Shown here one piece after another: positions 20,015 through 54,167 of a stretch of DNA of 64,000 nucleotides. Location of the stretch: NCBI GenBank assembly GCA_963693365.1, contig CAVNZM010000008.1:4588001-4652000 (forward strand). Direction: 5' to 3'. How positions within the stretch are numbered: the stretch's first letter is position 1; the number at the start of each line of letters is the position of its first letter. A model generated the notes under the pieces. It was given only the letters and a program-made list of their open reading frames with translations. It had not been told where the DNA came from and ran no database searches. Both the position numbers and the translations under genes were made by a program. Source of the stretch: Amoebidium appalachense. Its lineage: Eukaryota > Ichthyosporea.

Positions 20015-20585
20015 CCCCACCCCCATACACGGCGTCGGCGGCACGGGGTTCGTTCAATAACGTACACAAGGGCCACGTTATTCGGCCAATGAGAAGCACC
20101 AACCGGCCCCCGGTCAGGCCAATCGTTTTGCTTCCCGTGGACCAGCTGTCCAATCAGAGGACGGCGATGGTTGCCTAAGATGGGCAATGGTTGGTATGCT
20201 GTAGCTGAGTCGGGTTTCTTTGTGAGTAGTGTTTAGTTGTTTTGTTGCTTATTTGTTCAAACGATCATAGTATTTCTTTTCCTTTAGGTAATAAGATGGG
20301 GGTGTGGGAGGCTGAATTTAGATATGTCTTTGATGTTGTTTTGCCAGTAATCTCAAATGAAGAAGCCATGTCAATCGTGATAACCTCAGAAGCTCGTGCA
20401 GAAAGTACCCGTTGTATATATACATTTGGATATACAGACAATTTGAGCTATACATAGTCACACTTGCTAGAAAGCTTCGATTGTAATGAGTGCTTGTGTG
20501 TTTGTGTGGTGATTAGTTCGGTGTGTGCGTGTGTATCTCTCTGTGTGTGTGTGTGTTGGGCGGGCGGGCGGGCGGGCGGGTGGGG

Positions 20586-20620
<35 letters not shown>

Positions 20621-21402
20621 CATCGGTGACTATGCTTTTTCTCGACATGCTCAACTATTCTGATATAACTTTCCGTCAACAGTTATCCCAATCACTCGGT
20701 TAAGCATGCTTAATCTCTTCTGTGAGGTAGATATCTAGCAGCATCCCTCGTTTAACCTTTTTATTCCCATCGAGAATCTGCATCATGTGTATAAGTGTTT
20801 CAAGTTGAGTAACCGCAAAGAGCTCTTGTTGACAAAGTAGCAAGACTTAGTCACAAACCATATGAGATGGGTGATGTCAAACGTGTGATGACGTACTATG
20901 GGGTAGACTATATGTTGATCGCCGGCTTTGTAAGTCAACAGATCAACTTATGCTACATATAATGGTACTGGACGTATATAAACTTGGTCTATAGTCAAAT
21001 GTTACTTCTATTGCACCCCGATTCCCACTCCCCCCCTCCGCCCCCCAACCTCTCTTTGCCCCACACATATACATGTGCGTCATCATCACCACGATACGGA
21101 CAAATGCACTTCAACACAAACACGTGCACACACTAAAACACTATGTGCATGCACCCCCCCCCCCCCCCCCCTCCTGCTTCAGGGCCCGTCCATCGTAATT
21201 TGGAGTGCAATCATGTGATGCCGTTGTGGGAGTAGTATAAGATATGTGCTATGATGTGGGTGGGTGGGTGTGGGATGGGCGCAACCAATTCGTAGAGAGA
21301 GAGAAGGGGGGGGGGGGGGAGGGGGGGGAGGAGGGGGAAAGGGGGAGAGAGAGGGAGAGGGAGGGAGGGAGAGAGGGAGAGAGCGAGAGGGAGAGAGTGT
21401 TG

Positions 21403-21445
<43 letters not shown>

Positions 21446-21997
21446 CTGTGTGTTTGTCTGTGTGTGTGTGTGTGTGTGTTTGTGTGTGGGTGTGTGTGTG
21501 CACATGTGTGTGTGTGTGTGTGTGTTTGTGTGTGTGTGGGTGTGTGGGTGTGTGTGCACGTGTGTGTGTGTGGAACACTGCATGTGCAAAAGTGACGTGT
21601 TCGGTGGCAGTCACGGGGCTAATCAAGTAAGTGGGTGCGTATAGCCCGGTATGTACACTGAATACGATTTCATAAAACAAACAGCTAGAAGTGGGAATAT
21701 CGGTCGTTCACAATCCATAAGAGTATTTTATGAATACCGCGCAATCTTTGCAATCAGCCGTGTCATGCACAACACAAACGTACGTTGTATCGACATGTAA
21801 CCCCCCCCCCCCCCCCCCCCCCCATCCTCCCGCTTTGCGGCTACTCTGCTCTTGTTTGTTGCTTCCACGGAGCTTCATTTATTGATTACATTAGGAAAAT
21901 AAAAATTTGGTTCATAAACGGTCATTCGAAAGAGAGTATAATATGGCAATGCATACGAATTCACAGTGCCCGTGATACCACAACCAAAATGCAGACA

Positions 21998-22065
<68 letters not shown>

Positions 22066-22574
22066 ACACCCGTGTATGTATGTGTAATGCGTGTGCACCT
22101 GTGTGTGTGTGTATGCCTTGTGTGAACCTAGGCACCTACATACGAACACAGTGGGCCTTTGCATACAGTCCTGCGTGCGCACGTGTGTGTGTGTGTACCT
22201 GTGGCCTGAACATGCATGTGTCTGTGCATTGGATGTGTATGCACACGTGCATGCTTCGCTACTGGATGTAGCCTCTGCTATGAAGTACTATTCCATACCA
22301 TCTGTTCACCATAGATGCAGGATTGCACACAAGACACCAACATTTACATCTTTTGCTTACCCTACAAATCGTCGGAACATTATATAAATTACACAACCAT
22401 TCATACCATGCCTCCTACACTTCGTGAATGAAATTTCCCTTCATATCTTATAGTATATCTAACTTATTCACTAATTATGAGGCCTTGCCTGTCCACCTGA
22501 ACCAGGCACTTGCTCATGAAATTGCACAGCATGAATCTAGGTTATCTCGGTGTATATCTAGATTATCTCGGTGC
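20015..22574. other. Intergenic region downstream of the 16554 and CLEC16A genes
   Basis: Three CCAAT motifs at 20086, 20119 and 20150 cluster just after the upstream gene and may mark another promoter. A 53-codon plus frame at 20296-20457 (MGVWEAEFRYVFDVVLPVIS...) follows a TTTAG and could be a small gene or exon, but nothing confirms it. The rest is microsatellite: G-run 20588-20617, GA/TG tracts 21297-21540, C-run 21800-21822, (TG)n 22001-22062. A minus-strand AATAAA near 21880 could serve CLEC16A. Confidence 0.45.
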
Positions 22575-41879
<19,305 letters not shown>

Positions 41880-42807
41880 CTTCCTGGCTCTAGGGCCTGA
41901 ACCCAAGTCACACTGGTCTCGTCCGAGGTTTCCTTACTGTTGCACAGGCACTTGCATGGTCTGCTGGGTTCGAGTTACTGTATTCTTTCTGGTCTTATTC
42001 GATTGTGATCGGGTTCTAGTGAAGAGGATGTAATGAGTGAAATCCCGCGTGTGTCTTTTCCACCAAAGGTTCCTCGGCAGTTTACGGGGAAGAGAGAGTT
42101 GAACACTTTGTAGAAACGGAGAATGAAGCTACCAACCCTACCACCCCGGCAACTTGAAGTGTTGAACACCACGGCGAACTGACTCGAGTTTGCCGTGCGC
42201 AGATTCAAAACCCCCAAAAATGTGTAGCTGTTGGTTGCCGTGCATTTTGATTGGTCGTCTGACGCGCCGATTCTTTTAGGCAACCAATCAAATGCGAGCA
42301 ACAATGATATCACTGTGGCTGGGCAGGAAGCGTCCGGAAGGAACGAAAAACACAACACACTCAGGACACTTGAACACACACGCAACTCCACCAAACACTT
42401 GAGATTATCAACGGTTAAGCGAGAGAAAGGAAAAGGGGAACATTGTAAAACGGTGAATTTTCTGGTTGAGGCGGTGAGCAGGAATTTTTGTGTAGTTTAA
42501 AACGGGAGAGCCGACGCTGGGCGAGGGTGCATGTTTTGAGCTTCACCTACCTGTCTACTAACCTGACAGGAACAAGGGAATCTCCTTAAGCTTGATAGGG
42601 AAGGGGAACGTGCCTAGATATCTTCGGGTATATGTAAGGGCCTGTGGTTGCGTGAAGATTATTCAAACCCTGGTTACATATTTTTTTACAGAGGAGTCTC
42701 CTTCCAAGTGCCAGATGTAGCAGCTTGGAACTCAGAGTTTGACATCATTTAACTCTTTGGCTTCTGCAAACATCCGCACAGACAGATTTCTTCGATTAAG
42801 TCACACC
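41880..42807. promoter_or_regulatory. Shared head-to-head promoter region of CLEC16A and GGA
   Basis: 928 bp separate the two start codons. Near the centre, TTTGATTGGT (42246-42255) and its exact inverse ACCAATCAAA (42283-42292) form a facing pair of CCAAT boxes 27 bp apart. No TATA box is evident. A 139-codon minus-strand frame (42394-41975) has no family resemblance and is treated as chance. Confidence 0.6.
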
Positions 42808-43456
42808 ATGGCTGATTATGAGCTGCGCACAGCGATTGGTACGTTCGTGAATTTCACTCCATCTTTTCTTCCTCGTTCCTTTGTGGTGTTTTCCTTCGTG
42901 TCATAGAAAGATCTACCTGCAGGTACATGGGTAGAATCGAATGAATTAGGGGGCGTGGTGTGTGTGTGCGTGTGCGTGTGTGTGTGTTGTGTGTGTGTGT
43001 GTGGCCGGGGGGGGGGGGGGGGAGGGGGGGGGGAGTGGGGAGGGGGAGAGGGGGGGGGGGGGGGGGGGAAGGGGGTGAAGAGGGCAAAAGGAAGCAGGAA
43101 AGGAGAATTCAGGTGTTATGGCGAGAACCTTTGAGAAGGTTTCACGAGAGAGGAAGGTTTGGATGGGACATGAGTGGGAGGGCAGAAGAATGGTTGTGTT
43201 TGTCGGTGTCTAAACTTAATTCTGACCACTTATTGCGCGCCGGCTAGTAACATGCTGACACTGTTGTGCATCCGCTCGTTTGCCCCCCTCCCCCCCTCCC
43301 CCCCCCCCCCCCCCAACCCAAACCCCCACCGCCACTAACCCCCCTCCCTCCCCCCTCCTGTTTGTGTTCCAAGTTGTCTGTTGTAATGTGTACTTTTTAC
43401 AACATATGGGCTAGCACCCCCCCTCCCCCCGCCGTCCCCTCTCCGCTCCTTACACC

Positions 43457-43504
<48 letters not shown>

Positions 43505-44067
43505 ACGAACACTCCTCTGCACAAGCCGCACAAGCTGTCCTATTCTCTCTCCGGCCATTGCCGTTTCTCGCTCTAACCTGAAAGCCAATTAAACCTATTC
43601 CGCCCAAAGCTCCTTGTTTGACTACACACACAATTTCGATTTTATGTTAGCTCTCACCCTTTCACCTCCTTTTGAAACCCCTCGTCACTTATCCCCCTCC
43701 CCCCTCCCCCACCCCACCCCCCTCCCCCTCTCTCCCCCCTTCTTGATCTTCAACAGATCCCCACCTAACCCTCAACATTGTATTTTTCGTATACTAACTC
43801 TTGTGTGGGGATTTAGATCGGGCTACGAGTGCAAGGGATGACAGAGCAGCAGAGCCGAGGATCCTTGCAGTTTGTGATGCAATTAATGCAAGATATGACG
43901 GGTGGGTGGCACGTGGATGCCGTGTACATGCAGCAGGCACACACATACACATAGCTCACAAGCACACATGGGGAAGGGGGGGGGGGGGGGGGGGAGGGGT
44001 TGGGGGGAGGGGGGGGGGGGAGGGGGGACACAAACGCAAAACATTCCCACATGAGCACAGAGGGGAA

Positions 44068-44098
<31 letters not shown>

Positions 44099-44417
44099 CG
44101 GGCACAAAGACACTCGCACGCATGTATGTGCCCCTTAGCAAACACGTGAACAGAGTGTCGCACCAGCATGCACACACACGGAAATATACAAACACACTAG
44201 CAGACTCGTGCACACATGCACACGCCATTGCACAAAACGTTATCTGTAGGATGATAGATCACACTTGGTAGCCAGCAGTAAAACTAGGAGATATATGGAA
44301 AAAAAATGGGGGTAGGGTATGCATGTGTGTGTATGGACATGTTTAGGCGGGCATCGGGGGGGGGGGGGGGGGGAGCAGGGAAAGGATGGCCGGCCGGGAG
44401 GGGGGGGGGGGGAGGAA

Positions 44418-44449
<32 letters not shown>

Positions 44450-44674
44450 CGGCTTAGAAAAACTAGGCTGTAGAATTGGGAAAGGTGTGCAGGGACATGG
44501 TTAGGAATTGGAATTGAACTGAAGAAAAAACATGATGGAGAGGAAAGGAGGGAGGAGGGGGGAAGAGGGGAAGAGGGGGCGTTTAGGAGTAGTGCGCTCT
44601 GGGTGCACACTTCTGAGCATCAAGATGAGGATGTGTGTCCCTGAGGGCATTTCGGTGTGGGGTGGTTGAGTTTT

Positions 44675-44750
<76 letters not shown>

Positions 44751-45785
44751 GGAATGGAAATGGGAGAAGGGGTATAAAGGCGAATATTCTTGGTTGTTAT
44801 GCAGCTGCATAGGTCGTATAAATCGGATGAAGAAAGGGAATTGAAATGGCACGGGAAACAGCAATGGAGCGGTATTGCAAAGTATCATACATTGGGATAG
44901 GTTTCAAAACAAACAGTGGATAAGTTACTGTTTCCTGACGTGATATATCATGCACAGGCCCAAGATTGCGGCACCAATGATCATCGAGAAAGTGCAGCAC
45001 CACGACCCCAACGTCCAATACAATGCACTGGTGGTATGTGGGTGTTGTGTGTTTGAATGGTTTAAACAGTGGGTGGGTGCGCGTGTGTGTATGGGTGTGG
45101 GTGTGAGTCTGGGTTGAGGTGGGGCGGTGGGGAGAGGGTGTACATACGTGTGGGTGGATGTGGGTGGGATTACTGGGTGAGGGGTGGATGAGTGTGTATT
45201 TGTGAGTGGGTGTGTTTGAAGTTTCTTGTAGATGGGCCTGCAGGTTGGTGGGTGTGAGCATCTGAATGTTCAGATGCAAGGGAGGGAGAGAGATTGTGTG
45301 TTTGGCGTGTTGGTTATTGTGCCCCGTGTGGGTCATCCCACGTGTAAGATGTTAAGCGGTGTTTCTTTCATTTTTTTTTGCCTCTGGCCAAGGAAGTTAC
45401 AGGGGGACATCGTTATGCCGTCAAACTCCAAGGCGTGTTCTGCCTTTCCCATACCCAAATGACCTGTTTTCCACCTGAACAAGTTGAGTTTTTATGTTTT
45501 TGGAAATCTTTTCGATGATATTCATTGGGCCAGCTTGCCAATGCATACATCATCAACTGCTCGATGGCTTCCATGTCTGTCACCTATAGGCTTCACGTGC
45601 ATCATATTTGGTTTTACAATCTTAATGATGCACCGCTATTGGCTGGCACAGCTTATAGATGCGTGTGTCAGCAACTGCGGCAAGAGCTTCCATGCATTTG
45701 TGGGCAAGTACAAAGTGCTGAACGAGCTGATTCGTCTGATATCACGCAGGGTGAGTTGGTTGCATGCTTTTCCTTCCTTCCTCCC

Positions 45786-45816
<31 letters not shown>

Positions 45817-45871
45817 AAAAAAAGAAAACACATTTTTCTCTTATCCCCCTTTTTTTTCTTTTCTTTTTTTT

Positions 45872-45902
<31 letters not shown>

Positions 45903-45909
45903 GGGGAGG

Positions 45910-45940
<31 letters not shown>

Positions 45941-46210
45941 GGGAGGGGGGGGGGAAGGAGGGGGAGGGGGAGGAGGGCGGGTTGACCAGGGAGAGGAGGA
46001 TGTACGTGTGGATTGTTTGTTTCCTTTTTTTTTTCTTTTTTTTTTTTTTTTTGGTGGGAAGGGGGGGGGGGGGGTTGCGGGGTTGGGGATGGGGGGGGGG
46101 GGGGGGGGGGGGGGGGATTAGTCTAATATCATGCAGGATGGGTTGGTTACATGTTTTTTCTTCTTTCCTTCTAATTTTCTTTCCGTCTTTTTTTTTTTTT
46201 TTTTCCGGGT

Positions 46211-46247
<37 letters not shown>

Positions 46248-46293
46248 GAGAGAGGGTGGTGGTGGTGTTTTTTTTTTTTTTTTTTTTTTGTTT

Positions 46294-46324
<31 letters not shown>

Positions 46325-46925
46325 GGGGGGGAGGGCTGCTGCAAAGGTGAAACTTGCTCCTACCCATGCGCCTATCCCACCTGTGCCCCAATCTGACTCC
46401 CCTCCCACCCCCTTTCTTGCAGTACTACCCTGACGCACCAGACCACCTGAGAAAGAAGGTTCTCGAACTGATCCAGAAGTGGCGGAATGAGCTAGACCAA
46501 CCAAAGATCAAAGAGGCTTACGAGAAGCTAAAGCACGAAGGTGGGTGTACGCACCACTGTGTTTGCATCTGTGGTTAATGAAAACATGCTTTGCTGCTAC
46601 TGCAAAAGAAAAAAGATAGAAGAAGTAGGAAAATGAACGAAAAGTTGAATGGAGGGGGGGGGGGGGGGGGGGGGGGGGGTCGATTTCGGTCAGGGTGGCT
46701 GCGGATTATGGGACTGCAAACAGCAAAAAGAAAAGCGAAAAGGAATGGGGGGGAGAGGGGGGGGGGGGGGGGGGGGAAGAAACAAACAAACAAAAGAGAG
46801 AAGAAAAGATAAAGGAGAAAGGAAGAAAAGGCTTATCCCGAATTGGCCTACCGAGGATTTGAAATACATTCCAGATAAACTATTTTTGGAGCAGTGCGGC
46901 AGGTATATGGAAGATTATGACCTTT

Positions 46926-46956
<31 letters not shown>

Positions 46957-47484
46957 GGAAGAAGGGGGATGGGGGGTGGGAGCGGGAGAGGAGGGGGGGA
47001 GGAAGAATAATAAGAATAGGTAAATGGACAACACCGAAGATGTCACCTTCGGACCCCTCAAGCCCGCCTCCATTTTGGTAGTGTTCATGTTTCTCATTGC
47101 ACATCTTCATTGTTCCCCCTGTCACTGACACGTACACCCTCAGGGCACAAGTTTCCAAAAGCTGATCCGGAGGATGTATTACCTGGCGGCACTGATTCAG
47201 TACGTCCCCCCCCCCCCCCCCCCCCCCCCCCAACTCCCCCCCCTTTCTTACGAACCGTTTTCTCACTTACCGCAATGCACCAAACCATTGAATCTTCCAA
47301 CTGAAAAAAGGCAACAAAACGTGTTGGACTCCGAGTGTTTTGTGGTTACATTCACTTTGGCACTTAGCAATAAGACTGCGCGACCTGGGTGATCTTCAAA
47401 GGATATGATGAAAGAGTAGAATTGCGTACAGTGCTAAGATTGTTACATAAAACTGCACGTAGAACCCCTAGGGAAGGGCGAGAA

Positions 47485-47516
<32 letters not shown>

Positions 47517-48117
47517 CGGAGAGGGAGGGGGTGTGTGTTCGATTCGAGCCAAGTTGAGATGAGTAAGAGTTTACGAGCTTGCCCCCCCCCCCCCCCCCCC
47601 CCCCCTCCCCCCCCCCTCCCCCCACCACCACCACCACCACCACCACCCCTCGCCCCCTCCCCCTTCCCCCCACCACACACACTGCAGTTTTTGAAAAAGA
47701 GAGTGTCGTCACTACGGAAATCATCCCTCGATAAAGAAGACAAGGAGGCAGTAGGTGACCCTCCACGCCCCCTCACCCCCCCCCCCCTCCCCCCACCCCA
47801 ACCCGCCACCTGTCTCTCTCAGCATCCCTCCCTCCCTCATTCCCCGTCCCCCGCCTTCCCACCCACTCACCCTCCATGTCTCCCCTCCCCCTTCCTTCCC
47901 TCCCACCTTTCCCCTCTCCCCTCCCCCAAACACCCCCTCCATTCTCTGTCTCTGTGGCTACCCCCCCCCTCCCCCCTTCCCTCCTCCCACATCCAATAGA
48001 AAATGCTTCTCCTTGCCCACCTCTAAATGTGTTCCTCCGTTCTTGACTGCTTGACGATCACGCACACACGCAGGCACACACGCACACATGTTTGCACACG
48101 CACACGCACAAACACGC

Positions 48118-48157
<40 letters not shown>

Positions 48158-49775
48158 ACACATTCACCCGGTAACCCCTCTCCCTTCAGACGCTCAAACG
48201 GCTACTGCAAAGCAAAGATCCTGCCGATCTTGAGGCAGCCAACAAACTGATCAAGTCCATGTTACACGCTGTAAATTACCACCCCCCCCCCCCCCCCCCC
48301 CCCCTCCCCCTCTCCCCCCCTTCCCCAGGCATAAAAACACACACACAGACGTAACGAACGACATTCACCCCCACTCCCACATTGACCAACCGTTGCCTCA
48401 CCTGTGGCACAAGCTGCTGCCAAAACTCCAGCTGTGAATTAGTTGTTGGAGGTTTTGTAACCGCATTCTGTGTTGTTTTCTTTTTCCAGTTTCATTTTCC
48501 TTTTTTAAGAGAGGCTGGTGGGAATAAAGAGAATTTTTTGGTTCAAGGGTTTTTTGTTCAAGGATCTCTGTATTGACTCCATCCATCGATCCCTTCCTCT
48601 TCTTCAACACATCTTATCTCCTTCTTTCCCTCCCCCTTCTCCCCCCCCCCCCCCCCCCCCCCCCCCCCCTTCTCACTTCCTCCTTCCTTCCTTCCATCCC
48701 TGCTTCCCTCCCTCCCTCCCCCTGTCTCTCTCTCCCTCCCCCTACCCCCCCTCGCTCCCTGTTTCTCTTTTCCCCCTCCCCTCCCACCTGCGCCCGACCC
48801 CTATGTCCCCGTGCTTTTCAATAATCACAATGGGGTGTCCGAAGAGGGTGCACTTCATACTCTGTAACACACTACCCCCCCCCCCCTCCCCCCCCTCCCC
48901 CCCTTTCTCTCCCTCTTCCCCTCCCTCCCCTCCCCCCCCTTTCTCTCCCTCTTCCCCTCCTCCCCCCCCCCCCCCCCCCCCCCCCCCACCCACCCAACCA
49001 CCCTTCCCCACCCCACCCCTTTTCATTCCCAGGAGGAAGTGATCGAGGATGAAAAGTACCGTTTGCACTCCGACCTCAAGACAGCAAGGCACGAGGTATC
49101 ACATTTTGCAGAAACGGTCGACGGTTGGAGGCCAACCGATGGGCCTATAGACTCTATTCCCGAAATCAAGGTGTGTGCATGAGTATATATTCTCTCTCTC
49201 TCTCTCTCTGTCTGTCTTGCCCTCCCCCCCCCCCCCCCCCCCTCTCTCTCTCTGCCTCCCCCCTCTCCTCCCCCTTCGCTTCGGAAACTCCTGAGTTATT
49301 CACCACCTTGGGGAATCTTCATATCGACACAGAGAACATTCTCGAGGCAGTCCTCCCCCCCCCCCCCCCCCTCGTCTCTCCACATTTGCCTACCGCCGTT
49401 AACATCCTCGTTTGACCCCCTCGAGATATCCCTCGCATACCGAACACCTCGGTAGCACCTTAATTTACCGCACGGGATATCTTCGAGGTATCTCGCCACT
49501 GGCAGCTGTATCCCCCCCCCCCCCCCCCCCCCCCCCCTCCCCCCGGATGCTCCCTCAATTTCCCACACATTGATTTAACGGCAGAGGACATACTCGAGGT
49601 ATCCGACCGTTTGCAGCTGTATCTTGAGCGCTACATGCAGCTAGCCAGCCAGCCCCCAGACGATCTTGACTTTCCGTCGAGGAAGCAGAGCACTGCTGGG
49701 CAACCACAGGAGCAGGCACAGGTGTGTGTGTGCATGCATGAGTGAGTGCTTGGGGGAGGGGGTGGTGGGGGTGGG

Positions 49776-49833
<58 letters not shown>

Positions 49834-50056
49834 AGCTGGACAAAGAATGCCGGAGGTGGTTTAGATGTGATGTCAGCGTGCCGACTACTTCAACAACAAT
49901 AAGACCACGGTAACATAAAAAGAACTAGCCGAAGTGCAAAAACGACTGCTACCACAAGGACCCTCTTCGTTCTTTAACTCTTTTTTTCTTTCCACATTCT
50001 CTTGTCCATTTCCCATATTCGTCCTCTCATTTTTTTTCACTCTACCCCCCTCCCCC

Positions 50057-50087
<31 letters not shown>

Positions 50088-50145
50088 AAAAAAAAGAAGG
50101 AAAAAATACACGAATAAAAGAAACAAAATGGGAAATGAAATAAAG

Positions 50146-50203
<58 letters not shown>

Positions 50204-50427
50204 TCACACAGGGGCTTTTATTGGACGTTGGGTCATCCACAAATGGCAGCTCGCAGCAGCCAACGTCGATGGCAGACGACCTGTTGTCCTTAGGTGTGCC
50301 CTCTCTCTCTCTCTCTCTCTCTCCCCCCCCCCCCTCCCCCCTCCCGTCTACTCCACCTCCCTCCCCCACCCAACACACATACATACACACATGCACACAC
50401 ACACACACGCACCCACGCACCTGCGCA

Positions 50428-50520
<93 letters not shown>

Positions 50521-50870
50521 CCATACACACACACGTACAAGCACATACGTACATGCCCACACACAAACGTGTACATGCACACACGCACACAACACACAAA
50601 CACTCTCTCTTTCTCTTTCTCTAACAATTTTGATTATTCCATCGACTGGCTTTGGTTTTTCCTATTTTTAGTTTGAATCATGTTTTTCGATTCTATTTAC
50701 CACACCGCCGTGCTTTATGGTTGTTAAAACCTGGTTCGAGATTTACTAATATGCTCTTTGCTCCACTCTTTTTTCTCCAGGATTGGGGTCAGCACAAAAA
50801 CCATCGGCGCCAAAACAGGAAAAACCAATGTCAGACCTTGAAGCTCTTGCCTTCCTGAATCTTGGTAGCG

Positions 50871-50943
<73 letters not shown>

Positions 50944-51117
50944 CTTAAAAAAAAACCTCAAAAAAAAAAAACAAGCACACACATGCACACCGCCATGTGC
51001 GAGAAGTTAGAAAATGATTTGCATGCACCGATGCATTTGGGTGTGTTTGTGTGTTCCCCCCCCCCTCCTCTGTTGCACATGTTTGCTTGCATAACTGCCA
51101 TGCTCAACATCCCCCCC

Positions 51118-51162
<45 letters not shown>

Positions 51163-52291
51163 ATACACTGTACTCATTACATGCACGCCGTGAGCACACA
51201 CACACGGCCCTACCCACACACTCACATGCACACACACGGCCTACCCACACACACATGCACAAACACGCGGCCCTACCCACACGCACAAATGCACACACAC
51301 ACGGCCCTACCCACACACACACACAGACACAGACATTCAGTCACACCTTCCCTATCTTCTTGCCAGCAACTCTCATTTTTGCTCTTCCCTAACCCCCCTC
51401 CCCCTCCCCCCATCCTTTCCCCCCGCGCAGGTGGTACACCGACACCAGCACCCGCCATCACCACACCACCGGCATTCGGTGCAACCACCACCGGGTTCTC
51501 TCTCCTCGACTCGAGCTCACTCCCGCGCACAACCCCTACCCTCGCTCCCCCTGTGTCTTTGGACGATATTCTCGGCCCTTTGGCCATCGGGCCGAACGAG
51601 ATGGATCTGAGTAAGACCCCCCCCCCCCCCCCCCCCCCCCTCCCCCCCCTCCCCCCCTCCCTCCCTCCCTCCCTCCCTCCCCCCTTAAATACACACACAT
51701 ACACACACTCTCTCCACGCGCACGCGGACACACGTGTTGAGACGGACACGTGGACCCAAGGGCATGCGCAGTCACGTCTACGGCACGTTCACTTTAAACG
51801 CACTCACACATTCACTTTAAACGCACGCACACATTTACTTGAAATGCACACACACATTCGCTTTAACGTCCGTTAAACGCACACACACACTCATGCATAC
51901 ACAAATACAGGCACACACATGCACGCGCGCATGGTTACAAACCCATGCGCGCACATTCGCGCAAATACATACACATCCACAAGTGCACAAGTCAAGCACA
52001 TATTTGTGAGCACCCAGATTGTAGTGTTATTGTATAGATATCATTGACGAATGTTATTTTTTGACACATCACCGGGATGGTGTATTTATGAATCGCCTTT
52101 CTGTCAGTACCACACATCAAAGTTACAAAGGTTTGTGAAACATTCTTCTCGATCCACCTAACACGAAAGTGTCCATCAATGGCTCACGAGTACTGAACTG
52201 AGCCAAGTGCTAGGTGAAGAATAGTAAGACGGATATGAAAATTTAGTCTGATAAGTAAGGAGATACGTTGCCAAAACGAACACGGCCAAGT

Positions 52292-52325
<34 letters not shown>

Positions 52326-52333
52326 CACACGCG

Positions 52334-52407
<74 letters not shown>

Positions 52408-53656
52408 CACCACCTCTTCACCCATCACGGTATACCAGGGCAACGGTGTGCAAGTGATTATTCAGACCCTGCAGACATCCCCCCACCCAGACGTACAGGC
52501 GACCCTTCTGTGTTTTCTCAACCAAAACACATACCCGTGTACTGAGTTTGAGTTTTTGGCCGCTGTGCCGAAGGTGGGTGTAATGCTGAGTACTGCAATA
52601 AATTTTCTTTTTGTTTTCTTCTTTCCTAAGTGAGTATAATGGGGGGATTCATAGACTTGCGGATGCACACACCCCTCCACGGCGCACGTTTGATTACCAT
52701 ACTAACATATTGCTATGTATCTAATTAATAAATAATCAGCAACCACTGCGACACGCCCATACAAAAAGAGAGATAGGAAGGGGGGGAAGGGGGGGGGGGG
52801 ACACGCACACATGAACACGCATACACCACACATTCGCATGCATATGCACATGCAAATACGCGCGTGCAAGTGAACGATTTCGGGTTGATTGGTTGCGGGA
52901 ACCCTTAAAAAGCTTTGCTTTTGCCCTGTGAAATGAAACAAGAGAAACTTTTTTTTTGGGCATCCGGTCGTCCTCTCTGCATGCAAAGAGGAAAGTGAGG
53001 GTAGTCGGATGAAAATGAAGCCGTGTCAAGGTTGTATTTGCCTGGGGTTTATAGCCCTATTGTTTATGGAATGTTGAGTTGTGTCATACTTTGTAGCACA
53101 CGCTAAACTGTAGAAAGTAAGTATAATGTTTCAAGGTTGTCTAGTGTTGATATGGGTTGATAGATTAATTAAATATTCTAGGAGTTAGAAATTCTAGGAG
53201 GTGGTTTAGGTTGTCACACTTGTGATACACAGAGGCGGATGTAGGCTGTTAGGTTTGTCTAGGTTTGATTTACGAATTTGAGTGAGTCAATAGACCGAGA
53301 GAGATGAGAAAGAAACGAGCCTCTTAGGTTATGAAAGCCAATCTACTAGGGGCCAGATAGACCAGGAGGTAGATATACTCATCTACGGCACCCGCAGAGC
53401 ATGAGAGTAAAACTGCAGCCCCCTTCATCCGACACCCTCCCTGCCTTCAGTATTGTCACCGGGCCAACCCCCGTCACCCAAGTGTGTCTCGTGGCAAATC
53501 CATCAAAGGTATCCATCCCCCCCCCCCCCCCCCTACTGGTTCCCTACCTCGCTCACTGACTCCCCCTCTCTCTCTGTCCAGAAGTCTCCCTCCCCGTCCC
53601 TCACCCCTCCCCTCTTCCCCCCCTTCACTGCCCCCACACACACACAAACACACATG

Positions 53657-53742
<86 letters not shown>

Positions 53743-54028
53743 CCTCCCCCCCCTCTCTCCCTTAATTCCTCCCTCCCCCCCCCCTCCCCCCCCCCCCCCC
53801 CCTCTCTCTCTCTCTCCCCCCCCCCTCTGTCTCTCTCTCCCTCTCTCCCTCCCTCCCTCCCTCCCTCCCTCCCTCTCTCTCTCTCCTTCTCTCTCTCTCT
53901 CTCATTCTCTCTCTCTATATATATATATATATCATAATATATATATATCTTGCCACCCCCCCTCTCCCCCCCCCCCCCCCCTCTATCTTTTTCTTTTCAG
54001 CCCCTTTGCCCTTCTCTCTCTCTCTCTC

Positions 54029-54062
<34 letters not shown>

Positions 54063-54122
54063 TTCCCCCTCCCCTTCCCTCCCTCCCCACATGCACATAC
54101 ACAAAACTCTTTTCTGTCCTCC

Positions 54123-54167
<45 letters not shown>

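Noticed and set aside
41975-42394. 139-codon minus frame between CLEC16A and GGA as a gene
   Set aside because: No recognisable domain, spans the CCAAT pair, and lies upstream of the well-supported first CLEC16A exon.
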